Translations under genes and position numbers: made by a program
Shown: positions 45,376 to 57,100 of the stretch, one piece after another
How positions within the stretch are numbered: position 1 is the stretch's first letter
Layout of the letters: each line of letters begins with the position of its first letter
Origin: Allodiplogaster sudhausi
Lineage: Eukaryota > Nematoda > Chromadorea > Rhabditida > Diplogasteridae
Direction: 5' to 3'
Assembly: GCA_945643635.1 (NCBI GenBank)
Contig: CALZFC010000257.1
Span: 1,033,501-1,097,500, forward strand
DNA length: 64,000 nt
Notes under the pieces: model-generated
What the model was told of the DNA's origin: nothing
The model's input: the letters and a program-made list of their open reading frames with translations, nothing else
Databases searched by the model: none

Positions 45376-47577
45376 ACTCTGGTACTCTGACACTTACGCC
45401 TGATAATATCTCAACGAGAATATTTTCTGCCTAATAATATTCCGATTCTCCAACTCAAAGCCTTATTGAATCTCAATTTGTGAACCAATGTTTGTGAAAC
45501 AAATATTTAAAATTAAAAAAAAACAACGTCTCGATCAGGCCACAATTAGAAGCACAAGTCAGATTACCAGAGAAATATTTGACAGCCGCAATATCGATTC
45601 TTCTGCATTTCTCCGCAGATAATGGGCTCTCCGACCGGCGGTTTCTTGGTGCCGGCTTCCGATGTCGTCTGCGGCCCGGACAACCTCTGGAAGCCGTTTG
45701 GCGCCCAAAAGCTGCTGCACGCGGCGTGCGGAGTGCCAGGTTTCACAAACTAGTGTCAATATCTACATTTTGCTTCGTTTTTTTTAAAGGAAGTCTCAGG
45801 GGAATCTTTTGCTATTTGTACTTGAATTGATATATTTTTAGCGGGAACTTTGCAAATAGGGCGCGCGTCCATATAAAAATAATAGGAACCTCGTACAAAC
45901 GTGGCAAAGAGGTCAAGGTGTGTTGTTCGTTCACTTTCTCATCCTTGCCGCCTTGCGCTTTACATGGTGAAGTGGGTTAAACTGTTATTTCGGTATCCAC
46001 TTACGGCATACATACCTACTATGACCAAATAAGAAGTTAAAAACAGGACATTAATTATTCGCCGGAGTCCTCCTTTAAAGTGCCGTCTAATGTCGATGGC
46101 TTTTATGTTTTATGTGTCTTTTATTGGTATGTAGACAAGAAGAGGTAGCAGCGACTTTTATGTACATATGTAAGTATTATGATGGGAAGGTACAGCAGCT
46201 GCATAACTGTAGTCGAAGTAGTCTCTGTTCATCCTCCTTTGTCAGCTGATTCGCTGTCGCCGCAACTGCCGACGGGCGTGCGGCCCGAGTGTGTGCCGCT
46301 CGCCGACCTGGGCGGTGGCAACTTTGCCGACGTGCGCTACATTTTTGATCAAGAAATCGGACGGGTCTACGCCACTTGCCGTTTAGGCATGATCACTGGT
46401 GTTAGTTTTCTGTTTCTTTTATTTTTCTTTGTTGCATTTTCTTCTAGTATTCACCAAGAGCTTGGCAAGAAGGACAACGTTGTTCAAGAAATAGGCAATT
46501 GTACGTATGTAATACGTATTTACATACAGTCCCGCTCAACATTATGGATTCCGATAGTAATTATATTAATAGTATAATTTATATTAAAATAATTGTCGTC
46601 ATTTTAACAATTTCCAAGGAAAGGTTTCATTAATTAATTATGCTTCTGTTTCTCATTAGCGGTAACTCAAATTTGATTTCCTTACTATAAGCTAACTGTG
46701 AGCTCGCCCGCTGAGAAGACCGCAGCCATGATGTCTTGCGGCAACGCCAATGGATGGGAAGTCCTCGAAAAGGTTGGCTAAAACTATATCGGATTATAAG
46801 GAAATTTGTTTGAGAAATTTAAGAAAGTCAGTCTCAAAAAAAACGCCGTTTTCCGCGTACAAGCCAGAAATGGGCCCTGAAGTTGTGAACGTAAGGTAAT
46901 TGAAAATGGAAGAACCGTTGCTCAAGAATCCGTTTGTGTCCCTCCATTTTTGCGGGACATCAAAGTCGAAATTTTATTACCTGTACAAATACAGAACGTT
47001 TCCACTTGAAAATGAATTGAAAGTATACGGACAGACAGCTTTAACATGCTGAAAATTCTCCCGGGAGTTCTTATAATAACGGATGTATGAGGTGTACTTC
47101 ACCGACCTTGGCACTACTTGCCAAGGCTGACTTGGTCAGTAGTGCGGATGGAAGGCTGCGCTCGGAGTGACAGGTTTTGGCAAATTACCAATTTTATGCT
47201 CACCGAGACTTCTGCCAAGATCGGTCCTCTCTACAGTGGATGAGTTGGCGAACAGTGGTGAAGGATGAATTGGTGAATTAGCAGCGGGATTAATGGATGA
47301 ACAACGTAAACCCCTCATAGCGTTTTGTTCACGGATTGTCAGCGCATTGCTATGGAAAAACTTAAAGAAAGGCCGCAGAACCAAAGACTTTTAAAAAGTT
47401 ACGCGTTTCTGTAGGGAATCGTGCCGTGACAGGCTAAAGGGAAAAAAATTGGCGGGAAATAGTCAGAGAATGAAGAAATAGTGTGTGGCATCCTTTTAGA
47501 TACAGGAGGTTAAAAGTGGCAAAATATATACCGGTCTTAAAACATTTTCCAAGTGTGTTTCCGTGCGATATTGTAGT

Positions 47578-47609
<32 letters not shown>

Positions 47610-48746
47610 TTCGTACACCACTATTCCCTTTTTGCAGGTGACTTGCAAAGGCGACTCATGCTCGCTGTTCTTGCAAAGCCAGGGCTACGCGCTGGCGGGC
47701 TTGGCGAAGCTGAGGCTGACGGCAGAGCCTGCCGGGAGCTGTAGCGCGGAATGCGCGTCAGGCCCTAGGCTCATGTTTACGGTTTCTTCTTAATTCTCTA
47801 ATTTATTTGAACAAGGCAAGCACAATTCTGGTGCACCTTTCTTTCCTCTTCAAAAGTCATTGGCATTTATATCTCTCTTTTTTAAACTGCACACATTGCA
47901 GAAAGTGTTAACTGGCCGCACTATATAGTACAGTCCCGCCCAACATTTCAGGTACATAAATTAATTAGATTAATTAGATTAATTTAAATAATTTCAAATG
48001 GAATTTGAGCGATATTAGGCAGTTTTACGCAGTTTCTTGTTTTTGTTAGGGTGGTGTTTGACGTGCTGAACAAGTACATACAGTCAGATTTTAAAAAATA
48101 ATCTCAAATGACCGCTTAAAAACGAATTCGGCCGGTTTTAGGAGGGTCATGACCGTCTTTTAGGTGCTGTCGATCTTGTGTTATCGAAGGAACCTAAAAC
48201 ACGGCCATGGCAGTTCTAAAAACGGCCGAATTCGTTTTTTAACGGTCATTTCAGATTCTTTTTAAAATCTGACTGTATGTAATTGTTCAGCATGTCAAAA
48301 ACCACCCTAACAAGCACAAGAAACTGCGTAAAAGTGCCTAGTATCGCTCAAAATCCAATTGAAATTATTTAAATTAATCTAATTAATCTAATTAATTTAT
48401 GTACCTGAAATGTTGGGAGGTACGGTACCTTTTTTCTCATACAATATCTTACATAATGTGATACAATGTCGCAAGTGCATACGCCCATATACATATGCAA
48501 TACAAAACATAGATAGAAATACAAATCAATGTAAATCTACGTATATCGGGAAATAAAATCCTTTTTTTTCGTGTTTGATTCGTCCAAGAGACTGTCTCGT
48601 TTGAATGAGTTTTCCTTCTTGCCCAGGTCAATGGCCAGCCGGTGCAAGTGACAAAAGCGACCGTCTACAACGGGCTCATGAAGTACATTAAAGAGGATGG
48701 CACGTCGGGCGACATTCCTACAACAGCCGGCAACATTATGTGCTAG
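42381..48746 (+). CDS. Gene S1: cysteine-rich, probably secreted protein, unknown family
   Basis: Candidate exons: 42381-42490, 43546-43639, 44675-44728, 44982-45064, 45619-45739, 46246-46398, 46692-46772, 47638-47781, 48627-48746 (TAG). The first exon starts MTAQRLLLLLLTILLAFVSS, a typical signal peptide. It exits in phase 2, whereas the exon at 43546 needs phase 0, so an exon between them is missing or exon 1 belongs elsewhere. Conserved blocks shared with S2: FCPFY..KS..K.GA.CRAGE, NLWKPFG.QKLL..ACGVPG, PQLP.G...ECVP..., VRY.FD...GRVYA.C, NGWEV, and a final NGQP.Q...A.Y.GL.KYI block. Exons 46398 to 46692 do not join in frame. Function is unknown. Cysteines and the signal peptide suggest an extracellular role. 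Confidence 0.65.
42660..42740. promoter_or_regulatory. Heat-shock-element-like cluster 1
   Basis: TTCTGGAACCTTCTGGAATG plus TTC (42,712-42,734) gives five perfectly spaced alternating pentamers (TTCnnGAAnnTTCnnGAAnnTTC), the binding pattern of heat-shock factor. A three-unit site, TTCCGGAATATTC, lies at 42,668-42,680. The cluster is in the first predicted intron of S1. Confidence 0.6.
42925..43283. repeat. (ATT)n/(GAT)n and 18-19-bp minisatellite
   Basis: ATTATT and GATGATTAT trinucleotide runs (42,925-43,100) pass into about ten units of TTATTATTAATTATTTTT (43,100-43,283). It is intronic in S1. Confidence 0.95.
43438..43500. repeat. CCAAAGTTCAAAAG minisatellite
   Basis: Three to four near-identical copies of GCCAAAGTTCAAAAG lie directly upstream of the S1 exon at 43,546. 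They are part of the in-frame region before that exon but are treated as intronic. Confidence 0.8.
43655..44630. repeat. CT-rich minisatellite filling an S1 intron
   Basis: Units of about 65-80 bp containing TTTCATGTAGACTCTCGTTA and CGCTAACTTATCCGTCAC recur about five times (43,670-44,030). They are followed by degenerate CTCTCGTTATCTCTCAC units to 44,630. The equivalent intron of S2 (56,718-57,245) has the same style of repeat, shorter. Confidence 0.9.
46526..46600. mobile_element. Fragment related to the 499-bp TA-flanked MITE
   Basis: TACAGTCCCGCTCAACATTA at 46,526 matches the terminus of the foldback element at 47,929 (TACAGTCCCGCCCAACATTT). The rest does not follow it, so this is an end fragment or a related element in another S1 intron. 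Confidence 0.45.
47929..48427. mobile_element. Foldback MITE with ~220-bp inverted arms in S1 last intron
   Basis: The arms CCCAACATTTCAGGTACATA... (from 47,931) and its reverse complement (to 48,425) are near-perfect inverted repeats around a short loop near 48,170-48,190. TA dinucleotides at 47,929-47,930 and 48,426-48,427 suggest a Tc1/mariner-type target. A related end (GTACCTGAAATGTTAGGCGG) is at 62,157-62,176. Confidence 0.85.
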
Positions 48747-48949
48747 GCTGACCACGAAGCCGCGGCAGCTGCAGACAACTTCACTTTTAACTTTATTCAC
48801 GGTCACAAAAGTGGCACACGTATAGAAGTAATATGTGATTAAATACGATAGGAAATATTAAGAAAATTAGATACATGTAACTATAGTAACGATGATACAG
48901 CGAGTGCACGATTAGAAGATATGTATGTATATATAGTTTGCGACAATGT

Positions 48950-49212
48950 CATGGAGGCATAGGATGCTCTTCCCAATGAACTGATTGCACATTCATTCAA
49001 AATCTACGGCAAAACGGATATTTCGCTGATGATTTCATTGAAGCCGAGCTTTTTTATAGAATAAAATGTTCTTATCAAACTTTTAGTCAATAACATTGAA
49101 AAATAATACCCCTACCTCTAATAGAACCCCCCCCCCCCTCTAATAGTGCCACTCCATCGCAAGGGGTATTGAAAAATTGTACCTCGGGTAGTTAATTGAG
49201 AAAATACGGTAT
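48950..49212. mobile_element. Truncated Tigger/pogo-derived MITE, second copy
   Basis: Opposite orientation to the copy at 39,906-40,341. The + strand reads DALPNELIAHSFKIYGKTDI, the same transposase-tail peptide, with the preceding Trp codon changed to TAG. It continues through AATAAAATGTTCTTATCAAA and the poly-C/CTCTAATAGTG repeats to GAGAAAATACGGTA at 49,198-49,211. The left terminus is missing. Confidence 0.75.
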
Positions 49213-49569
49213 ACGATTTGCGAGAAGTACAAAAAGGATACACGCGGTCGGGTACCCGGCCAAATTCGAGCAGCTTGGATTTTCCTCAAAAGTTTCCTGT
49301 ACGTGGCGAGATACCATGTTGTTATTTACCCTAAGAAAACAAGGTACTCGTCGAAATGACAGAGCGGCCGTTGAAGAAGTGGAATTTACATGAACAAAGG
49401 CATTCTACAAAATTATTCCTTTATATATATTTTATATATCAGCCGGTTCGCGCGTGCTTAGCGCGCGCTTCACCGGCTAGCTGCTCGGCGGTTTCGCGGC
49501 CTCGCTATCTGTGAGCCGGGAATGGAAAACACCGCCCGTTACAGACGTTGTTTGTTTCGAAATGTTGTT

Positions 49570-49800
49570 CTGTGATCCTTCTGAAAGTTCTGGAACATTC
49601 GACTTCCACTTGCAGAACTTGATCGCTTCTGGAATCTGCTGGAATGTTCCCAACCCGGGAGCAGACGTTGGCCCCTTCCGGAATGTTCTGGAAAATGCCA
49701 TGTCCCGGGCCAACTCGTTCCTTTCCGGACAGGGAATTTTTCAGAACTTTCCCGAAGGGCCAGCGTCTGCCCGAGAGAATAGAGAAAATACGGTATCCGA
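49570..49800. promoter_or_regulatory. Heat-shock-element-like cluster 2
   Basis: TTCCGGAATGTTCTGGAA (49,676-49,693) is a perfect four-pentamer site. TTCTGGAATCTGCTGGAATG plus TTC (49,627-49,649) is a five-pentamer site with one mismatch. TTCTGGAACATTC (49,588-49,600) is a three-pentamer site. The segment ends with AGAGAAAATACGGTA (about 49,784-49,798), the terminus of the Tigger-like MITE family, so the array may travel on a transposon. Confidence 0.6.
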
Positions 49801-50276
49801 TATAATTTATTCGATCAAATGTATTTGATATTACTTATGAGGAGAGATATAGAGAGAGGGAGATAGAGAGAGAGAATTGATAGAGCTGATAGGGAGGAGA
49901 GATGAGACAGGGAGTGGAATAACGAAATGAGCGGGGGACTAAAAGGAAGAAGAAGATCTCTATCTTTTCGCTCACTACGCTACACAATCTCGAGCCTTCT
50001 TGACATCATTCTATCCACTTTGATTTTAACCTTTGAGCAAGTTAAATGTCTCACCGATTTGCAAGCCCCACGGATGAGGCGGCAGGAGTATTACGGAAAA
50101 ATTAGTGCAACAACGGGTCAATTTACATAGAAAAGGAATAAAGAAATCGGCGAACTCATTGTCTAATTTAAAGCAACTTATCTCTCTCTCCCTCTCTCCA
50201 TTTCTCTCTCTCTCTCTCTCTCCCTGTCTTTCTCTCTTTCCGACATTTTTCGTTCTTCCTTGTCTCATCTCTCTAA

Positions 50277-50326
<50 letters not shown>

Positions 50327-50912
50327 TCTTCTGATAAAGCTTTCTCCCGGCCTTGCCTCGTATGCACACACACACACTCAACTCTCTGCCCCTTTCTCGG
50401 AAGGACTCAACAAATATAAGAATTGTAAAATGCTGAAATAAATATTCTCCAAGCAAATATAGTGCCGACGATCACAGATTAGATTCCTTGTGATGAAACC
50501 GTCTTTTCTTCTCAAATGGATGAAGAGAAACGATTTGATCGAAAGCCGAGGAGGTATATGTAGTTTCAGTTCAGGTTGTGGAGGAGAATAGAAGAGTTGG
50601 GAAAGACGGAGAAAGGTTATGAAGAAGCGAGACTAAAAAAAGTAAAGTAAACCTCTCCAAAGGGAAAGGAAAGAAGAAGTGAGAATGAAAATGTTAAGGA
50701 GAGGAAGAGTCAAAGGAGAAGGAGAAAAGAGAGAAACAGAGAAAAGATAAAGTTGGAGAGTAAATCTCTGCCGAAGCGCGTTTTCGGCTTTGCATCTTCG
50801 GCAAGTACAACAAAAAAGGGCAAGGCAACGAAACGGACTGAGCGAAAATCTCTTATTGTTAGAGAAAGCAGAATAAAATCGCATGAGAAAAGATTTAGCG
50901 TGACCGAAAGTC

Positions 50913-50951
<39 letters not shown>

Positions 50952-51115
50952 GGCGAAGCTATGTACAAATCAAACACCGCGAGTACATAAACTGGGCACA
51001 GATGGACGCAGAAAGTGCCCGGTGCGGCCAGATCTATTCTTCCTTTGAAGACAGATAGGGAGGGGCACTCAATGAGTGCGTCGCTCCTCTTCCAAGCTCA
51101 TTCTCCTCCTTACAG

Positions 51116-54100
51116 GCCATGACAAGCTGTCGGCAGCGCCAGTTCTCTGGGGGCTCTTGTTATCTGTTCTCACCATTGACATCGCCAAAGGTTTTATTCA
51201 GAAAGAAAAACTGACTGACAATGAGAATTAACGATAGCCAAAGTTCCACTGATCTTTGAAGCGAGCAAGTGCTCGGACATCTGCAAGCCCTTCCTGAACG
51301 CAAGCCTGCCATGTCCTCTGCGGCCTACCGGCGAAGATCCTCCAGTGCTCGCTTGTGCGAATGACGAGCTTCGTGATTGGCAGCACTACCGCACCGGCTG
51401 CCGCATCACCACCTGCAACTCTGGAAACATTCAGGCGAGTGAAGATTCTGACAGATTATCTGCTTCTTTGCTCTCAATGATGGAAAATTCAAGCGCCATG
51501 AAATGTTACGGGCCGGTCCGGCAATAATTTTTTGAACCATTTGCAATCACTGGCTCAATCTTTGCATATCTCTCAATATTACTTGTCTTAATCACTGTTT
51601 ATCAATTCCAATTGCAATACTGTTCAGATCGCACAGAATGGCGCGATCAGACAGCACTCGTTTCTCCAGTGCAACGAGCCGGGACTGTGGTGCGACGCTA
51701 ATAATCGATTCTGCCATAGCGCAGATACACCAGTGACATGCAGTAAAAATCCAAGTAGGGGCATTTCGTTTATCTAGGATAGGTTCGTTTTTGTTCACAT
51801 CTATACGTCAATACCTAGATACATACATACATACATGCATAGTACATACATACATACATACATACATACATACATACATGCATAGTACATACATACATAC
51901 ATACATACATACATACATACATACATACATACATACATGCATAGTACATACATACATACATACATACATACATACATACATACATGCATAGTACATACAT
52001 ACATACATACATACATACATACATACATACATACATACATGCATAGTACATACATACATACATACATACATACATACATACATGCATAGTACATACATAC
52101 ATACATACATACATACATACATACATACATGCATAGTACATACATACATACATACATACATACATACATACATGCATAGTACATACATACATACATACAT
52201 ACATACATACATACATACATACATGCATAGTACATACATACATACATACATACATACATACATACATGTATAGTACATACATACATACATACATACATAC
52301 ATACATACATACATACATACATACATGCATAGTACATACATACATACATACATACATACATACATACATACATACATGCATAGTACATACATACATACAT
52401 ACATACATACATACATACATACATGCATAGTACATACATACATACATACATACATACATACATACATACATGCATAGTACATACATACATACATACATAC
52501 ATACATACATACATGCATAGTACATACATACATACATACATACATACATACATACATACATACATACATACATACATGCATAGTACATACATACATACAT
52601 ACATACATACATACATACATGCATAGTACATACATACATACATACATACATACATACATACATACATACATGCATAGTACATACATACATACATACATAC
52701 ATACATACATACATGCATAGTACATACATACATACATACATACATACATACATACATACATACATGCATAGTACATACATACATACATACATACATACAT
52801 ACATACATACATACATACATGCATAGTACATACATACATACATACATACATACATACATACATACATGCATAGTACATACATACATACATACATACATAC
52901 ATACATGCATAGTACATACATACATACATACATACATACATACATACATACATACATACATGCATAGTACATACATACATACATACATACATACATACAT
53001 ACATACATACATACATACATACATACATACATGCATAGTACATACATACATACATACATACATACATACATACATACATACATACATACATACATACATG
53101 CATAGTACATACATACATACATACATACATACATACATACATACATACATACATGCATAGTTCATACATACATACATACATACATACATACATGCATAGT
53201 TCATACATACATACATACATACATACATACATACATACATACATACATACATACATACATACATACATACATGCATAGTACATACATACATACATACATA
53301 CATACATACATACATACATACATACATAGTACATACATACATACATACATACATACATACATGCATAGTACATACATACATACATGCATAGTACATACAT
53401 ACATACATACATACATACATACATGCATAGTACATACATACATACATACATACATACATACATACATACATACATACATACATGCATAGTACATACATAC
53501 ATACATACATACATACATACATACATACATACATACATGCATAGTACATACATACATACATACATACATACATACATACATACATACATACATACATACA
53601 TACATACATACATACATACATACATACATACATACATACATACATGCATAGTACATACATACATACATACATACATACATACATACATACATACATACAT
53701 ACATACATACATGCATAGTACATACATACATACATACATACATACATACATACATACATACATACATGCATAGTACATACATACATATATACATACATAC
53801 ATACATACATACATACATGCATAGTACATACATACATACATACATACATACATACATACATACATACATGCATAGTACATACATACATACATACATACAT
53901 ACATACATACATACATGCATAGTACATACATACATACATACATACATACATACATACATACATACATACATACATGCATAGTACATACATACATACATAC
54001 ATACATACATACATACATAGTACATACATACATACATACATACATACATACATGCATAGTACATACATACATACATACATACATACATACATGCATAGTA

Positions 54101-57100
54101 CATACATACATACATACATACATACATGCATAGTACATACATACATACATACATACATACATACATGCATAGTACATACATACATACATACATACATACA
54201 TACATACATACATACATACATACATACATGCATAGTACATACATACATACATACATACATACATACATACATACATACATACATACATGCATAGTACATA
54301 CATACATACATACATACATACATACATACATACATACATACATACATACATACATACATACATACATACATGCATAGTACATACATACATACATACATAC
54401 ATACATACATACATACATGCATAGTACATACATACATACATACATACATACATACATACATACATACATACATACATACATACATACATACATACATGCA
54501 TAGTACATACATACATACATACATACATACATACATACATACATACATACATACATACATACATACATACATACATGCATAGTACATACATACATACATA
54601 CATACATACATACATGCATAGTACATACATACATACATACATACATACATACATGCATAGTACATACATACATACATACATACATACATACATGCATAGT
54701 ACATACATACATACATACATACATACATACATGCATAGTACATACATACATACATACATACATACATACATGCATAGTACATACATACATACATACATAC
54801 ATACATACATACATACATACATACATACATACATACATACATACATACATGCATAGTACATACATACATACATACATACATACATACATGCATAGTACAT
54901 ACATACATACATACATACATACATACATGCATAGTACATACATACATACATACATACATACATACATGCATAGTACATACATACATACATACATACATAC
55001 ATGCATAGTACATACATACATACATACATACATACATACATACATACATACATACATACATGCATAGTACATACATACATACATACATACATACATACAT
55101 ACATACATGCATAGTACATACATACATACATACATACATACATACATACATGCATAGTACATACATACATACATACATACATACATACATACATGCATGC
55201 ATAGTACATACATACATACATACATACATACATACATACATACATACATACATGCATAGTACATACATACATACATACATACATACATACATACATACAT
55301 ACATACATACATGCATAGTACATACATACATACATACATACATACATACATACATGCATAGTACATACATACATACATACATACATACATACATGCATAG
55401 TACATACATACATACATACATACATACATACATACATACATACATACATACATACATACATACATGCATAGTACATACATACATACATACATACATACAT
55501 ACATACATACATACATACATACATACATACATACATACATACATACATGCATAGTACATACATACATACATACATACATACATACATACATACATACATA
55601 CATACATGCATAGTACATACATACATACATACATACATACATACATACATGCATAGTACATACATACATACATACATACATACATACATACATACATGCA
55701 TAGTACATACATACATACATACATACATACATACATACATGCATAGTACATACATACATACATACATACATACATACATACATACATGCATAGTACATAC
55801 ATACATACATACATACATACATACATACATACATACATACATACATGCAGAGTACATACATACATACATACATACATACATACATACATACATACATACA
55901 TACATGCATAGTACATACATACATACATTCATGCATAGTACATACATACATACATACATACATACATACATACATACATACATACATACATACATACATA
56001 CATGCATAGTACATACATACATACATACATACATACATACATACATACATGCATGCATATGTACATAGAATATTTCTGACCGATTGACATATGGATTTTC
56101 TTAGCTGGCTGTTCCGCATGTAGCAGACCGCGGAAGGCGTGCGGACACTGCAAGCCAGGTCTAAAGTGCTTCGACGAGGAGTTAGTCGAGGTGCTCACTC
56201 TTCTAATAAAAAGGGGGGGGGGGGGTTGTACTAATAGAGAATTACGGTATATGAGTCTATGCAGGTAGCAACGGGCTCGTTGGGTTGGGTTACCGACTAC
56301 GCCGAGTGCCACATGAACAGAATGCATCGTCTCAATGGTGCCGACGCCTTCTATAATTGGGAAGTCTCATGCGTGCCAAGTTAGTGGGCAATTCCCATTG
56401 GAAAATGCTCTCGGTGCTTCTCTTCTCTTGAAACGCTTCATCGTGTAACTTGCAGTCGTTACTTGCAAGAGTGAGGTTGCCCCAAAGTGCGGCACGAATT
56501 CGGAGTGTGTGGAGGACCCGAAGGGAGCAAAATGCAGGTGAGAGCACCTCGAGAGGACACTTTGGAATTTTTTTGTACACTTTGCTAATTTATTCAGCGA
56601 GACACAGCCAAGAAATCAGGAAAGCCGTAACTAGGTTTTTCTTTTATTGTTTTAGTTGCGTGGCCGGCTATCGAGAAATCAATGGCTCGTGCGTGGAAGA
56701 CTCTAAGCAAGGAATTGGTAAGGGAAGGGACAGATGTGCACGTGTTGTATATTGACATTGACTAGAATTGAATGCTTGCCTTGTAATGGAGCCCATAAGT
56801 CTTAAGAAAGAAAGTTGTTGCACGGGGTGTGCCTTAGTGGTAAAGCAGCGAATTGATGAGTAGGTGGTCCCTGGTTCGAATCCAGGTGCCACTCGATGGT
56901 ACCTCGTCGTTACAGCCTTTCTGACACACAGTTTGGAATTCAATATAAATATAAATCCGCCTAACTTACCATTGGATGTCCCTTTGTTTTCTTTCTCCCT
57001 CTCTCTCTCTCGTTATCACTCCCCTTTTCTTTTATCTCGCACTCTCTCACACTCTCTATTTTGTGATCTCTAACCTGCCATCTCGTTATCGCTCATCCTT

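Larger units (their letters stand above)
48747..51115. other. Region between S1 and S2
   Basis: Holds a truncated Tigger-like MITE, a hairpin (49,472-49,509 region of CCGG/GCGCG repeats begins about 49,441), a heat-shock-element-like cluster, and (CT)n/(GA)n at 50,180-50,335 and 50,917-50,952. A frame at 49,196-49,393 and another at 49,927-50,130 have no recognisable domain. Confidence 0.5.

Noticed and set aside
49441..49482. Hairpin AGCCGGT..ACCGGCT followed by CTAG, like a Helitron 3' end
   Set aside because: No Rep/helicase, no matching 5' TC end and no second copy. A GC-rich palindrome alone is not enough.
51801..56119. Very long - strand frames (over 1,300 codons) of MYVCMYVC type and + strand YIHT frames
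   Set aside because: They are translations of the CATA satellite, which happens to lack stops. They lie in an intron and show no codon or protein signal.
56668..56943. - strand frame containing VAPGFEPGTTYSS
   Set aside because: This is the reverse translation of the tRNA-like B box, a well-known spurious peptide. It overlaps an S2 exon on the other strand.
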